A stretch of DNA of 64,000 bases from Firmicutes bacterium HGW-Firmicutes-2 (GCA_002841495.1 PGZV01000007.1:112516-176515); one strand, 5' to 3'. Shown: positions 43,793 through 53,125, counted from the first letter of the stretch. Notes: generated by a model not told the origin, from the sequence alone. Translations and numbers: made by a program.

Positions 43793-45049
43793 CTATTGTT
43801 TTTGAATCATGCCAGCATGGTCTGTATGGCCAAGATGGAAAACGATGGTATTTTTACCCGATTTTTTTGCTTCGTACATAGCTGCATCGGCTAAGGATAG
43901 AACATCTTTTTCTTTCATGCCTTCATGAAAAGGAATACACCCAATGCTAAGACCGGTTCGTACTTCATCTAATTGGATACCCATCTGGTCAATCATGTTA
44001 TTATAGTCCAAAAGAATGTTTTCAAGGTTCTTTTGGACTTTTTCTTTGGTCATTTCCTTAAAAGTCATAACAAACTCATCCCCTCCAAGTCGACCACTTA
44101 TAATAGAATGTGCAGATTGTTTTTTTAGTATCAAAGCTAAGTTTTTTAGGACGAGATCACCTTTATGATGGCCATAGCGGTCATTGATCATCTTGAAATA
44201 GTCAACATCGATGATGGCAAAGTAATGATTATTTAGATGGACAGCATTTAGTAAATGCTGAATGTTTTCAAGAGCGTAATTTCTGCTATAAAGACCCGTC
44301 ATGTCGTCATAAAGATAAGCTTGATAGTATGATTCACGCTTTACAATCGTCTCTTTGATTTTTTTAAATGTATAGATGGTTTTTAAGGTGGCGAAAAGTA
44401 AAGTGCTTAGGTATAGATTGGGATTGTTAAAAGGATAATTGATAATGATATAACTTAAATAGGTGGTGTGAATACAATAGAGTAATATGGCACCATATAA
44501 AAGCCAAATCTCTCTAAATAAGGCTCTATTACGATAATAAAGCAAAATAAAATCAACAAGAATATACAGAGCAAGAATAATTGAATAGAGCTGAAAAATA
44601 AAAAAATAAGGACCTTTAATTGATGAAGGTGTACTACCGTATTGGACACCTCTTGTGATAAACCATGTGTCGTTGGAAAAAATCAGGATAATGATGATGG
44701 TGCTCATAATAACCGCGGTTACAAAAGGTATTTTGGTTTTCTTTTTAGTCATCCAAGATGTTGCGCCAACAATAACTGCTGCTAATGCGATATAGGATAG
44801 ATATAAAAGTCTTGAATAATTAAAAATTTCCAAATCTGAACGAGCATGGGTCAAAAATAAATAGACAATCAATGTGATGAGTATGAAGCATTCTATTATA
44901 ACGGCTTGCCCGACATACTTAAGACGCTGGATGAAGAGGGTTGAAATGACATAGAGCATAATTAAAATTAATAAAACGATGATGGTGGGTATGGTACCTA
45001 AGAAAGTAAAGTTGATTTCAAATGTTTTTTGAAGAAAATTCACGTTCAC
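43793..45049 (-). CDS. Membrane diguanylate cyclase 2 (GGDEF)
   Basis: 418 residues. About seven hydrophobic segments in residues 10-235, then a GGDEF domain (about 245-410) with an intact active site GRLGGDEFVMTF and DVDYFKMIND. RxxD inhibitory site: RTGLS is present but not a clear RxxD. Starts at GTG 45049 inside a GTGA overlap with the preceding cyclase gene, so the two are translationally coupled. Makes c-di-GMP in response to an unknown membrane signal. Confidence 0.92.
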   Translation of the reverse strand: MNVNFLQKTFEINFTFLGTIPTIIVLLILIMLYVISTLFIQRLKYVGQAVIIECFILITLIVYLFLTHARSDLEIFNYSRLLYLSYIALAAVIVGATSWMTKKKTKIPFVTAVIMSTIIIILIFSNDTWFITRGVQYGSTPSSIKGPYFFIFQLYSIILALYILVDFILLYYRNRALFREIWLLYGAILLYCIHTTYLSYIIINYPFNNPNLYLSTLLFATLKTIYTFKKIKETIVKRESYYQAYLYDDMTGLYSRNYALENIQHLLNAVHLNNHYFAIIDVDYFKMINDRYGHHKGDLVLKNLALILKKQSAHSIISGRLGGDEFVMTFKEMTKEKVQKNLENILLDYNNMIDQMGIQLDEVRTGLSIGCIPFHEGMKEKDVLSLADAAMYEAKKSGKNTIVFHLGHTDHAGMIQKQ

Positions 45050-46206
45050 ACCATCCCTTCATCATGAACAATAATCTTGTAATTGCCAACTTTTTTAGCT
45101 TCATACATGGCAAGATCAGCATGAATAATAGCATCATGCCCGCCATAATCATGGAAAGTTGCCATGCCGATGCTAAGCCCAATGGATGAATCGGTTATGC
45201 TATTGTTCATTAAAATTGATTTAAACTTATGTATAAGCGCGTCCAAAAAGTCGTGAATCTGGATGGAGGTTACAGCATGATTGGAAATAAGAAGAACAAA
45301 CTCATCTCCGCCATAACGACAAGGTAGGAAGTCGATGGGATTGCCTTCAAGTAAATAGTCAGAAAAATCAAGGAGCAGCTGATCGCCTACGACATGACCA
45401 AACTGATCATTAACAACTTTGAAATGATTAAGGTCAATAAAGAGCAGTGTACCTTTTTCGACATGGTTTAATGTCTCAAGGAGATAATTTCTTGAATATA
45501 AATGGGTCAAACTGTCATGGGTCAACTTTTCATACAAATAATCCTTTTCCAGTAAAACCTTTTTATAACGTAGAAGGAAAAAAACAATGGACATGAAAGT
45601 CAATACGAGTGTAAAAACCCAATCTAAAGATCTTATAGATGTTCCATTAATCGTAATGCGGTAAGCTAAGACATAATAGATGAATAAAGATAGATAAAGG
45701 CTCAGAAGGAAAGCGTACTTGAAAAACGACCGATGGAACATTTCATATAGGGATAAATAAAAACCATAAAAAGCAACCATAGCCAAATAGGTATAAAATA
45801 AGGGAAGTAGGGTAATAGGATAATAGAAGTTAAATCCATAGAAAATAGGTATCAGAATAAGAAAAAAGAAATATAGCCATGGGTGTTTCCGTTGGAAGAT
45901 ATGAATGGTACTACATAGAACCGAAAAAAGTATCGCATAATCAAAAAAAAGAATGACAAGAGCGTAGGTTGTAGGATTGCTAGGCGTGAAGCCGGATAAC
46001 TGCAAAAGCAGAAAGTAATTGCTTGTCATCAAACTAAAAAAAATAAATGTAAAATAACTGATAACATAAATGAGTAAGCGATCCTTATCAATGTAAATGT
46101 AGTATAAAATGGAAAGCAAAGAAAAAGCACCTACCATCACACTAGCGATAAGTGTACCAACAAAATTCCCGTTTATGGTAAGTGTATAAATAGGCTCAAC
46201 AAGCAT
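45046..46206 (-). CDS. Membrane diguanylate cyclase 1 (GGDEF)
   Basis: 386 residues. Seven to eight hydrophobic segments in the first 210 residues, then GGDEF (about 225-380) with intact CRYGGDEFVLLI and DLNHFKVVND. Its layout matches the next gene (membrane part plus LTHDSLTHLYSRNYLLE entry), so the pair is probably an old tandem duplication. AGAGGT precedes ATG 46206. Confidence 0.92.
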   Translation of the reverse strand: MLVEPIYTLTINGNFVGTLIASVMVGAFSLLSILYYIYIDKDRLLIYVISYFTFIFFSLMTSNYFLLLQLSGFTPSNPTTYALVILFFDYAILFSVLCSTIHIFQRKHPWLYFFFLILIPIFYGFNFYYPITLLPLFYTYLAMVAFYGFYLSLYEMFHRSFFKYAFLLSLYLSLFIYYVLAYRITINGTSIRSLDWVFTLVLTFMSIVFFLLRYKKVLLEKDYLYEKLTHDSLTHLYSRNYLLETLNHVEKGTLLFIDLNHFKVVNDQFGHVVGDQLLLDFSDYLLEGNPIDFLPCRYGGDEFVLLISNHAVTSIQIHDFLDALIHKFKSILMNNSITDSSIGLSIGMATFHDYGGHDAIIHADLAMYEAKKVGNYKIIVHDEGMV

Positions 46207-46337
46207 AGAGTATACCTCTTTATCTCAATGGAATTACGGCATCAAAACAATCTATATACAAAAATATAAACTTTAACAACAGTTTCGAAACAATAATCTC
46301 AATAGGTCAATTGTACCATATAAGTTGGGGAGCATCA

Positions 46338-46451
46338 ATGCGTATCATATTTCTTTTTTTGAATTTAATAAAGTCGATTGCGGGTCTGGATAGTTTATGG
46401 GATAATAAAAAGGTTGAAGAAGCAGATTTATATAAACATGGCACATGTTAA
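46338..46451 (+). CDS. Candidate 37-aa small ORF upstream of pheA
   Basis: ATG 46338 follows GGGGAG (46327-46332) by five bases and the frame runs 37 codons to TAA 46449-46451, ending 18 bp before pheA. The start is hydrophobic (MRIIFLFLNLIKSIAG) and the rest polar. Only two Phe codons are present, so a classical Phe-attenuation leader is not convincing. It could be a chance frame in a 260-bp gap. Confidence 0.3.
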   Translation: MRIIFLFLNLIKSIAGLDSLWDNKKVEEADLYKHGTC

Positions 46452-46469
46452 AGATTAAGAGGTAAAAAA

Positions 46470-47321
46470 ATGGATAAAATTGCAGTACTTGGACCGAAAG
46501 GAACATTTACAGAGCTTGCTACAAAAAAATACCTAGAAGCACAAGCCATAGAGATGGAACTGGCTTATTATCCTTCTATGCGTAAAACATTTGATGCAGT
46601 GGGTACCAGTTGTAAATATGGCGTTATCCCTATAGAAAACACTTTAGATGGGTTTGTGCAGATCATCTTGGATTTATTGACCCACACCAACCTTAAAATC
46701 ATTCATGAGATTGTGCTACCCATAAGATTCGCCTTTGTAGGTAATTGTGCACATATTGAAGATATAAAAAAGGTCTATGCTCAGTTTAAGTCTGAAAATC
46801 AATGTCTGGATTTTTTAGAGCAGTTTAGAGACAAAGATATCATCACTACAGCAAGCAACAGCCAGTCCTATGAAGAAGTTATTCAGGGTGATGATGGGGT
46901 TGGTGCAATAATTCCCATACATATGCTAAATAACCCTCATGATTTTAAGATGGTCATAGAAAACATCACAGATTCTATGGATAATGAAACGAGATTTATT
47001 ATAGTATCTCAACAATTAAATGATGAAGTGGTAGCCAATCGATCATGGAAGACATTTTTTGTCGTCAGTGATGATCTGGATCGTCCGGGTCTGTTGTGTG
47101 ATATATTAAATACATTCTCAAGAGAAAAAATCAATCTAAAATCTATTATCTCCAGGCCGACTAAAACCGGCTTGGGCAATTATAATTTTTTTATAGATAT
47201 TGATGGCTGCTATCAAAAAGATGAGCAAGTGCGAGAAGCCATTGCTCATGTTTATGATAAATACAATATTAAAATATTAGGTTCATACTATCGCGTATTA
47301 CCCAAAGCGGATCAGTCATAA
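46470..47321 (+). CDS. pheA: Prephenate dehydratase
   Basis: 283 residues, monofunctional (no chorismate mutase part). GPKGTFTELA starts the catalytic domain, YGVIPIENTLDG is a PDT signature and NETRFIIVS holds the T-R-F motif. The C-terminal ACT domain (about 192-275) has PGLLCDILNTF and ISRPTKTGLGNYNFFID; the ESRP-like motif for Phe binding reads ISRP. Converts prephenate to phenylpyruvate, feedback-controlled by phenylalanine. AAGAGGT precedes ATG 46470. Confidence 0.94.
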   Translation: MDKIAVLGPKGTFTELATKKYLEAQAIEMELAYYPSMRKTFDAVGTSCKYGVIPIENTLDGFVQIILDLLTHTNLKIIHEIVLPIRFAFVGNCAHIEDIKKVYAQFKSENQCLDFLEQFRDKDIITTASNSQSYEEVIQGDDGVGAIIPIHMLNNPHDFKMVIENITDSMDNETRFIIVSQQLNDEVVANRSWKTFFVVSDDLDRPGLLCDILNTFSREKINLKSIISRPTKTGLGNYNFFIDIDGCYQKDEQVREAIAHVYDKYNIKILGSYYRVLPKADQS

Positions 47322-47331
47322 TGTAATCGGA

Positions 47332-48189
47332 TTAAAAATTCTTAACATACCCGATGCCGATTACACCTTTTCCGAGATGGCAGCCAACTGCCGGTGATAT
47401 AGGTGCGTCAATGAGAGAAGCCGTATCTATACCCACTTCCTCAAAGCGTGATTTAACAGTTTCAAGGTGTTCAGGTGCTTCTGTATGAAAAAGGAATATG
47501 AATCGTGTATCAGCACCATTATTAGTAGACTCGAAAAATCTTTCGATGACTCGGTTCAGTGCTTTTTTTGTCGTTCTAATCTTCTCAGAAGCCACAATTC
47601 TACCTTCTTCGTTCATCTCAAGAAGCGGTTTGATTTTCAGCATGGAAGCCATAAAGGCAGCACTGTTAGATAAGCGACCGTTTTTTACTAAGTATTTAAG
47701 ATCATCTACCATGAAATAAATGTAATCATTTTCTCTTATTTTTTCAAGATGGCTTAAAACGGTATCAACATCAGCACCCTCCTCTACCAACCGGTAAGCT
47801 TCCATTGCCATATAGCCGGTGATATATGAAGCGGAACCGCTATTAAAAGGATGAATGTTAAAGTCATCAACATAGCTTCTTGAAAGGCAGACACCCTGAT
47901 AGGTACCGCTTAGGTTTTCAGATATAGAAATGTAGATGGCATCGGTATACCCTTCATCCTTAAGCTTTTGATAGATGTCAAGGAGTTGGCCCGGTGAAGG
48001 TTGAGCGGTTTGAGGAATTTCTTCAAGACAATCCAATTGATTGTAGAAGTCGCTTGGTTTAAGATCGAGTCCATCCATATATTCTTGTTGGTTCATAATG
48101 ATGGTGGTTCTTGCTATTCTTACTTCTTCATAGCCTTTTATATAATCAAGTCCACTTGTACTACATGTGATAATTGCAATTTTACTCAT
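47332..48189 (-). CDS. DegV family protein (fatty-acid-binding FakB type)
   Basis: 285 residues from ATG 48189, chosen because GAGGTT (48194-48199) lies just before it; a GTG at 48201 overlaps that site. DegV fold: IAIITCSTSGLD, SENLSGTYQGVCLS, and KNGRLSNSAAFMASMLKIKPLL. DegV proteins bind a fatty acid and present it to the FakA kinase. A DAK2-DegV fusion is encoded at 32906-34699, so this one may be an alternative acyl carrier. Strong promoter at 48269-48297. Confidence 0.9.
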   Translation of the reverse strand: MSKIAIITCSTSGLDYIKGYEEVRIARTTIIMNQQEYMDGLDLKPSDFYNQLDCLEEIPQTAQPSPGQLLDIYQKLKDEGYTDAIYISISENLSGTYQGVCLSRSYVDDFNIHPFNSGSASYITGYMAMEAYRLVEEGADVDTVLSHLEKIRENDYIYFMVDDLKYLVKNGRLSNSAAFMASMLKIKPLLEMNEEGRIVASEKIRTTKKALNRVIERFFESTNNGADTRFIFLFHTEAPEHLETVKSRFEEVGIDTASLIDAPISPAVGCHLGKGVIGIGYVKNF

Positions 48190-48268
48190 AGGTAACCTCA
48201 CTTTTGTCGTATTTGAGCTTTATCTTAAGTGGTTAGAATGTCAAACTATAACAGTCTTATTATTGTAT

Positions 48269-48297
48269 ATTATAATAATCATTGGTAACAAGTTCAA
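48269..48297 (-). promoter_or_regulatory. Promoter of the DegV gene
   Basis: On the minus strand: TTGAAC, 17-base spacer, TATAAT. About 80 bases upstream of the DegV ATG. Sigma-70-type spacing. Confidence 0.65.
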
Positions 48298-48419
48298 GTC
48301 AAAATCGTAATGGGATATAATTATAATCGGTTATTATGGTGAAAAGGATTATAGTAATAATATCATAGAAACAGATATTTTTGTATTAATATATGCATGA
48401 TTAAGCGATAATCAAAAAT

Positions 48420-48462
48420 AAAAAACGCCATACTCTTATTGAAAAGAGAGTAGGCGTTTTTT
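48420..48462 (-). terminator. Terminator of tRNA-Gly
   Basis: AAAAAACGCC pairs with GGCGTTTTTT, with a second pairing of ACTCTT with AAGAGAGT inside. T-tracts on both strands, so it can stop transcription in either direction. It lies six bases after the tRNA 3' end. Confidence 0.88.
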
Positions 48463-48468
48463 ATTTGA

Positions 48469-48540
48469 AGCGCGAAACGAGATTCGAACTCGCGACCCTC
48501 GCCTTGGCAAGGCGATGCTCTACCACTGAGCCATTCGCGC
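48469..48540 (-). tRNA. tRNA-Gly (GCC)
   Basis: 72 nt on the minus strand. Acceptor GCGCGAA pairs with TTCGCGC, discriminator T. D arm has GGCTCAGTGGTAGAGC, anticodon stem-loop CGCCTTGCCAAGGCG gives anticodon GCC, and the T loop is GGTTCGAATC-type (GAGTTCGAATCTC). No CCA is encoded. A lone tRNA gene with its own promoter and terminator; no integrated element lies at its 3' end. Confidence 0.96.
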
Positions 48541-48568
48541 ATAATTGGCTACCGTTGAAGCAAGTATT

Positions 48569-48597
48569 ATTATAACCAGTAACCAGTCTTAGGTCAA
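48569..48597 (-). promoter_or_regulatory. Promoter of tRNA-Gly
   Basis: On the minus strand: TTGACC, 17-base spacer, TATAAT, about 28 bases upstream of the tRNA. Near-consensus vegetative promoter. The rest of 48598-48853 holds no gene I can support. Confidence 0.8.
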
Positions 48598-48853
48598 GTC
48601 TTTTTTAAAAAGAATTAGAGCTTCACTCTTTGAGAAAAATGAATACAGCTTAATAAAGGGATCAAGCAGGAAGTTTCCATACTAAGAAGCTAGGTCATGT
48701 AAAATCGATAATATAAATATTATTGAGTATTCAGAGATAAGTAGAAAAAAATACATGTATTTTGAAGGAACACCTGAATATGTAAGGTTATCATATTGAA
48801 GCTGTGATAATTTTATGATATGATTATAGAAAAAGAACTATGGAGGCTTTCAT

Positions 48854-49969
48854 ATGATTATTGGTGTGCCAAAGGAAATCAAGAACAATGAGAATCGCGT
48901 AGCCTTAACACCGGCAGGTGTCCATACATTGACGGACAAAGGTCACGTTGTACTAATAGAGACAAAAGCAGGGATAGGCAGTGGCATTGAAGATGAAGCC
49001 TACGTTTTAGCAGGTGCAACGATCTTAAACACTGCGGAAGATATTTTTAATAGTGCAGAAATGATTATGAAGGTTAAAGAGCCCATACCTATTGAATACG
49101 AAAGGCTAAAAGAGGGTCAAATTCTTTTTACTTATTTACATTTGGCACCCAATCAGGAATTGACGGATGTATTGTTGAAGAAAAAAATTACGGCAATCGC
49201 TTATGAAACAGTTGAACTAGAGGATCATAGTCTACCGTTGTTAACACCGATGAGTGAAGTGGCAGGAAGAATGGCTACTCAGGTAGGTGCATTTATGTTA
49301 CAGAAGTATACAGGCGGTTGTGGTGTTTTATTAGGCGGTGTTCCGGGTGTCATGCCGGGTGAGGTTGTTGTTATTGGTGGTGGTATTGTCGGTTTGAACG
49401 CCACGAAGATGGCGGTTGGCTTAGGTGCTCATGTGACTTTACTAGATATCAGCCCCAAAAGATTGGCGTATATGGATGATATATTTAACGGAAGGGTGGC
49501 AACATTATACTCTAACCCTTATAATATAGCTAAAGCTGTTGAAAAAGCAGACTTGCTCATAGGTGCTGTTTTAATACCCGGCGCTAAAGCACCAAAGTTG
49601 GTTACATCTAGGATGGTTGAATCCATGAAGGAGGGTGCTGTCATAGTAGATGTTGCTATTGATCAAGGTGGCTCAGTTGAAACCATCGACCGCATAACAA
49701 CCCATGACCAACCTTCTTATGTCAAGTATGGTGTTGTACATTATGCAGTTGCCAACATGCCGGGTGCCTTTCCAAGAACATCCACCTTTGCGCTTACAGG
49801 TGTAACGCTGCCCTATGCAATCCTTCTTGCCGAACAAGGCTTTGAAGGTGCGATTACAGCTAATGAAGCTTTGAGAAAAGGCGTGAATACGTATAAAGGA
49901 TATACCACATATCAACAAGTTGCAGAAAGTTTTGGTTATGAGATGAGAGAGGTATTGACGCTCATTTAA
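48854..49969 (+). CDS. ald: Alanine dehydrogenase
   Basis: 371 residues, full length. [20 protein letters not shown] is the N-terminal signature, [18 protein letters not shown] the NAD loop, and catalytic Lys/His are in MKVKEP and YLHLAP. Interconverts alanine and pyruvate with NAD; in amino-acid-fermenting anaerobes usually in the alanine-oxidising direction. GGAGG nine bases before ATG 48854. The M15 peptidase gene follows closely and may be co-transcribed. Confidence 0.96.
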   Translation: MIIGVPKEIKNNENRVALTPAGVHTLTDKGHVVLIETKAGIGSGIEDEAYVLAGATILNTAEDIFNSAEMIMKVKEPIPIEYERLKEGQILFTYLHLAPNQELTDVLLKKKITAIAYETVELEDHSLPLLTPMSEVAGRMATQVGAFMLQKYTGGCGVLLGGVPGVMPGEVVVIGGGIVGLNATKMAVGLGAHVTLLDISPKRLAYMDDIFNGRVATLYSNPYNIAKAVEKADLLIGAVLIPGAKAPKLVTSRMVESMKEGAVIVDVAIDQGGSVETIDRITTHDQPSYVKYGVVHYAVANMPGAFPRTSTFALTGVTLPYAILLAEQGFEGAITANEALRKGVNTYKGYTTYQQVAESFGYEMREVLTLI

Positions 49970-50010
49970 GGATTGTTATGAGTTATGAGAACCAGCAAGG
50001 AGAAACAGAT

Positions 50011-50796
50011 ATGAAAAAAATTATAGGCATAGGAATGGGCATCATTCTCTTGCTGATTGTAGTATTTAGTATCAATAATGATAAACAAAAACCGGAAGTC
50101 TCAAATGTTGGTGAATCTATTTATGAATCTATAAGTATATCTGAACAAGCGGAAGTAAGTGCAGTAAATGAGCCAGAAAAAGAAGTTATTGAAACAACCC
50201 CTGTTGTTCCCAAAATAGAGGAAGGCATATTTGAAATAGATGAAACAATGCAAACAGCTATGTTGGGTAAGTCTTATCATGAAAATCCAACTATACAATT
50301 TACGGACCTAAGACTGGTTAAGGTGATTTACTATGGTTTTGATGATTTAGAACATCAAGGCCAATTAGTTGTACACAAAGAAATTGCTCATAAGGTTCTG
50401 GATATTTTCAAGGATTTGCATGAGGTTGCATTTCCAATAGAAAAAATTCAGCTAATCGATGTCTATGATGGGGATGATAATAAATCCATGATTGACAATA
50501 ATACTTCAGCCTTTAATTACAGAGTAGTAGAAGGAACAAACCATCTCTCTAACCATAGCTATGGACTGGCTATCGACATCAACCCACTTATGAATCCATA
50601 TGTCACCCGAAATGGCGTTTATCCGGTGGAAGGCGCACTATATGTAGATAGAGATGTACCTGTCAAAGGTATGATTATAAAAGGAGATGTATGCTATGAT
50701 GCGTTTATTTCCAGAGGTTTTTCATGGGGCGGTGATTGGAAAAACAGCAAAGACTATCAACACTTTGATATTGAAATAGAAGGCGTGAATGAATAG
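50011..50796 (+). CDS. M15-family D-alanyl-D-alanine carboxypeptidase-like protein
   Basis: 261 residues from ATG 50011, chosen because AAGGAG (49997-50002) precedes it; an ATG at 49978 is in frame upstream but lacks a site. One N-terminal signal anchor (about 3-21), an acidic linker, then an M15 domain: SNHSYGLAIDINP gives the zinc-binding His and Asp, and DYQHFDIE the third ligand. Members trim peptidoglycan stem peptides or act as endolysin-like L-Ala-D-Glu peptidases. Probably tethered outside the membrane. Its position after ald suggests a link to alanine turnover, but this may be chance. Confidence 0.88.
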   Translation: MKKIIGIGMGIILLLIVVFSINNDKQKPEVSNVGESIYESISISEQAEVSAVNEPEKEVIETTPVVPKIEEGIFEIDETMQTAMLGKSYHENPTIQFTDLRLVKVIYYGFDDLEHQGQLVVHKEIAHKVLDIFKDLHEVAFPIEKIQLIDVYDGDDNKSMIDNNTSAFNYRVVEGTNHLSNHSYGLAIDINPLMNPYVTRNGVYPVEGALYVDRDVPVKGMIIKGDVCYDAFISRGFSWGGDWKNSKDYQHFDIEIEGVNE

Positions 50797-50810
50797 GTTT
50801 TAGCTTATAC

Positions 50811-50838
50811 TTGAATTTGACCACAAAGTTGGTATAAT
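50811..50838 (+). promoter_or_regulatory. Promoter of the zinc-ribbon gene
   Basis: TTGAAT, 16-base spacer, TATAAT, 54 bases before the zinc-ribbon protein ATG. Confidence 0.5.
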
Positions 50839-50891
50839 AATATTATAATTATGAAATAGAAATTATATATGAGGAAGATGGAGGCGTTAAT

Positions 50892-51530
50892 ATGTTTTGT
50901 CATCAATGCGGCAAAGAGTTAGAAGAGAATTCTGAGTTTTGTACAAAATGCGGCGCAAAAACTGAAAAGCCAACAGGCAATACTGCGGTTACAATGGCTG
51001 AAATGCAGGCAAATCAGGAAGAATCAAATAATATGTCACAATCTACACCACAACCGATACCAATACCGGTTCCGATACCACAACCAATACCAACACCACA
51101 ACCAACACCAACACCACAACCTACACCACCAACACCAACACCAACACCAACACCAATGCCACAACCAATACCAACACCTCAACCAACACCAACACCAATG
51201 CCACAACCTACACCACAGCCAACACCACAAGTGAATAATATGAATCAGCAACCACATTATAATGCAGTCGGCGTTGATTTGAATGATAAGAACAATCAAC
51301 CGATGACGGTATTAGGATGGCTTGGGACTTTTCTTGTTATGTTAATTCCATTGGTGAACATCGTTATGGTCTTTGTTTGGGCGTTTGGATCTAACGGTAA
51401 CCGAAGCAGAAAAACATTTTTCCAAGCCTATTTGATTATTTTTGTTGTCATGATCATTTTAAGTATCGTGTTTGGATCAGCCATTGCATTATTGATAAAT
51501 TCCGTAGTGGATAGTGGTAGTTATTATTAA
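50892..51530 (+). CDS. Zinc-ribbon protein with Pro-Thr repeat linker and membrane C-terminus
   Basis: 212 residues. N-terminal zinc ribbon with C3, C6, C17, C20 ([17 protein letters not shown]). Residues about 52-114 are a low-complexity P-T/P-Q/P-I linker (units such as PTPQPTPTP). The C-terminal part has two membrane helices ([20 protein letters not shown] and [17 protein letters not shown]). Zinc-ribbon plus DUF4870-like membrane proteins are common in Firmicutes with no known role. The DNA of the linker is a CCAACACCA-type tandem repeat (about 51040-51230) that could slip in units of six. A terminator follows. Confidence 0.85.
   Translation: MFCHQCGKELEENSEFCTKCGAKTEKPTGNTAVTMAEMQANQEESNNMSQSTPQPIPIPVPIPQPIPTPQPTPTPQPTPPTPTPTPTPMPQPIPTPQPTPTPMPQPTPQPTPQVNNMNQQPHYNAVGVDLNDKNNQPMTVLGWLGTFLVMLIPLVNIVMVFVWAFGSNGNRSRKTFFQAYLIIFVVMIILSIVFGSAIALLINSVVDSGSYY
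51040..51232 (+). repeat. Low-complexity CCAACACCA-type repeat within the zinc-ribbon gene
   Basis: Hexamer-like units encoding Pro-Thr, Pro-Gln and Pro-Ile pairs, all in frame. The opposite strand has a long Cys/Trp-rich open frame that is an artefact of the repeat. Confidence 0.8.
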
Positions 51531-51602
51531 TCGAATGGACACATTTTGCTCAGCCTATTTTAGAACATTTGCTTTACTTAAATAATATAAGAATTAAACC
51601 CC

Positions 51603-51645
51603 AAAATCCGTACGGCATTCCTTAAAAAATGCTTACGGATTTTTT
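51603..51645 (+). terminator. Terminator after the zinc-ribbon gene
   Basis: AAAATCCGTA pairs with TACGGATTTT, with inner GCATT/AATGC pairing, followed by T. The remaining 51646-51827 contains only the zupT promoter and leader. Confidence 0.85.
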
Positions 51646-51668
51646 GGTTTATGTTTAACAGTTATCCG

Positions 51669-51698
51669 TTGCCTCTTTTTCTAAAAAAGTGTTATAAT
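51669..51698 (+). promoter_or_regulatory. Promoter of zupT
   Basis: TTGCCT, 18-base spacer, TATAAT. It leaves a leader of about 120 bases before ATG 51828, with a small TTCTAA/TTAGAA hairpin near 51769-51792. No known metal riboswitch recognised. Confidence 0.5.
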
Positions 51699-51827
51699 CA
51701 TAAAAGGATTCATATTAAAACTAAGTATGGATTCTAGGATTATACAAGACATAAATAATTCGGCGTTCTAATAGATTCCACCGTTAGAATGTTGGGTTTA
51801 TGACTAACAGTATTTGGAGGACAGTTT

Positions 51828-52685
51828 ATGGATTATTCATGGCAAACGATATTGTTTGCATTTAGTTTGACATTATTTGCCGGGTTATCGACGGGTATTG
51901 GAAGCGCGCTTGCTTTTTATACTAAGCAGACCAATAAAAAGTTTCTATCGCTAGCCTTAGGTTTTTCGGCAGGTGTTATGATTTATGTATCTTTCATAGA
52001 GATATTTCCAAAAGCAAATGAATCACTATCAGAAGTAGTAGGTGAAACAGGCGGACTTTGGCTGACGACGATTGCCTTCTTCGGCGGAATCGCCTTAATC
52101 GCCCTCATTGACAAACTGGTACCGAGTTATGAGAATCCTCATGAAATACATGATCTTTCTGAAATTGAAGCGCTAGATGACTTAGTTGAAAAAGAAGGCT
52201 ATGAGCCACCTACAATCAAGGTGAAAGAAGATAAGAACTTATTACGCATGGGACTTTTTTCTGCTCTAGCCATTGCAATACACAACTTTCCGGAAGGAAT
52301 GGCTACTTTTTTTGCAGCCCTTGAAAACCCAACATTAGGTATCAGTATTGCCATTGCGATTGCCATTCATAATATCCCTGAGGGGATTGCAGTATCGGTA
52401 CCTATATATTTTGCCACAGGTGACAAGAAGAAGGCATTTAAGTTGTCATTCTTGTCAGGCCTGTCAGAACCGGTGGGTGCAATCGTCGGATATTTCCTAT
52501 TGCTTAGGATATCAAGTGATTTGATGTTTGGGGTTATCTTTGCAGGTGTAGCCGGAATTATGGTTTATATCTCCTTGGATGAGCTCTTGCCAACAGCAGA
52601 AAAGTACGGAGAACATCATTTAGCCATTTACGGATTGATTAGTGGCATGGCAGTTATGGCCTTGAGTTTGGTCATGTTATCATAA
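51828..52685 (+). CDS. zupT: ZIP-family divalent metal transporter ZupT
   Basis: 285 residues, eight hydrophobic segments. The metal-binding helices IAIHNFPEGMATFFAALENP and IAIHNIPEGIAVSVPIYFA carry the paired HNxPEG motifs that define ZIP/ZupT. Between them and the N-terminus lies a 35-residue acidic cytoplasmic loop (about 103-138). Imports zinc and probably iron or manganese. GGAGGACAG precedes ATG 51828; a terminator follows, so it is a single-gene unit. Confidence 0.95.
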   Translation: MDYSWQTILFAFSLTLFAGLSTGIGSALAFYTKQTNKKFLSLALGFSAGVMIYVSFIEIFPKANESLSEVVGETGGLWLTTIAFFGGIALIALIDKLVPSYENPHEIHDLSEIEALDDLVEKEGYEPPTIKVKEDKNLLRMGLFSALAIAIHNFPEGMATFFAALENPTLGISIAIAIAIHNIPEGIAVSVPIYFATGDKKKAFKLSFLSGLSEPVGAIVGYFLLLRISSDLMFGVIFAGVAGIMVYISLDELLPTAEKYGEHHLAIYGLISGMAVMALSLVMLS

Positions 52686-52730
52686 AAACTAGCTCGGAGC
52701 GGACAGTCACTATGGCCCTCCGAGTTTTTG
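52684..52730 (+). terminator. Terminator after zupT
   Basis: CTCGGAG and CTCCGAG flanked by AAAAACT and TTTTTG form a stem with an 18-base loop and T-tract. Confidence 0.7.
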
Positions 52731-52783
52731 TATATTAGGAATAACCCTATTAATATTGCCTAAGATATGAGGTGGAAGAGATG

Positions 52784-53125
52784 ATGAAAGTTGCTGTAGC
52801 AAGTTCAGATGGCATAGTAGTTAACGCCCATTTTGGTAGAACACCAAAGTTTTTGATTTTTGAATTATCCCATAAGGAAATCCGGTTTATAGAAAACAGA
52901 GAGAATGCACCAGGATGTGGACAATTAAATGAGCCGCTAGGTACTATGGAAGAAACCTGCAACTTGATTAAAGATTGTGATATTGTTATTGTGGCTCAAA
53001 TAGGACCAGCCATGATAAAACAACTGCAGGAGATGGGAATCATAGCCATGAAGAAACCAAATTTAATTGAAAATGCACTATTGGAAATTCAAGAAAACGA
53101 AATTTTGGAGAGGCGTCAGATATGA
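52784..53125 (+). CDS. NifX/NifB-family (FeMo-cofactor-type) binding protein
   Basis: 113 residues from ATG 52784; ATG 52781 is equally in frame and GAGGTGG (52769-52775) fits 52784 better. The dinitrogenase iron-molybdenum cofactor domain starts MKVAVASSDG, with NAHFGRTPKFLIFEL and VAQIGPAMIKQL. Stand-alone members in Clostridia bind or shuttle Fe-S or Fe-Mo clusters, often without nitrogenase. There is no nif gene nearby. A link to the molybdenum enzymes of the purine cluster is conceivable but 40 kb away and unsupported. Confidence 0.88.
   Translation: MKVAVASSDGIVVNAHFGRTPKFLIFELSHKEIRFIENRENAPGCGQLNEPLGTMEETCNLIKDCDIVIVAQIGPAMIKQLQEMGIIAMKKPNLIENALLEIQENEILERRQI

Noticed and set aside
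48420..48540. Integrated element at tRNA-Gly
   Set aside because: No integrase, no repeated tRNA 3' end nearby, and normal genes on both sides.
51036..51299. Minus-strand frame of 87 codons very rich in Cys and Trp
   Set aside because: It is the mirror of the CCAACACCA repeat in the zinc-ribbon gene; composition is forced by the repeat and it has no ribosome site.
52784..53125. Nitrogenase cofactor gene
   Set aside because: Stand-alone NifX-like domain proteins are common in non-fixing Clostridia and no nif gene is in the window.
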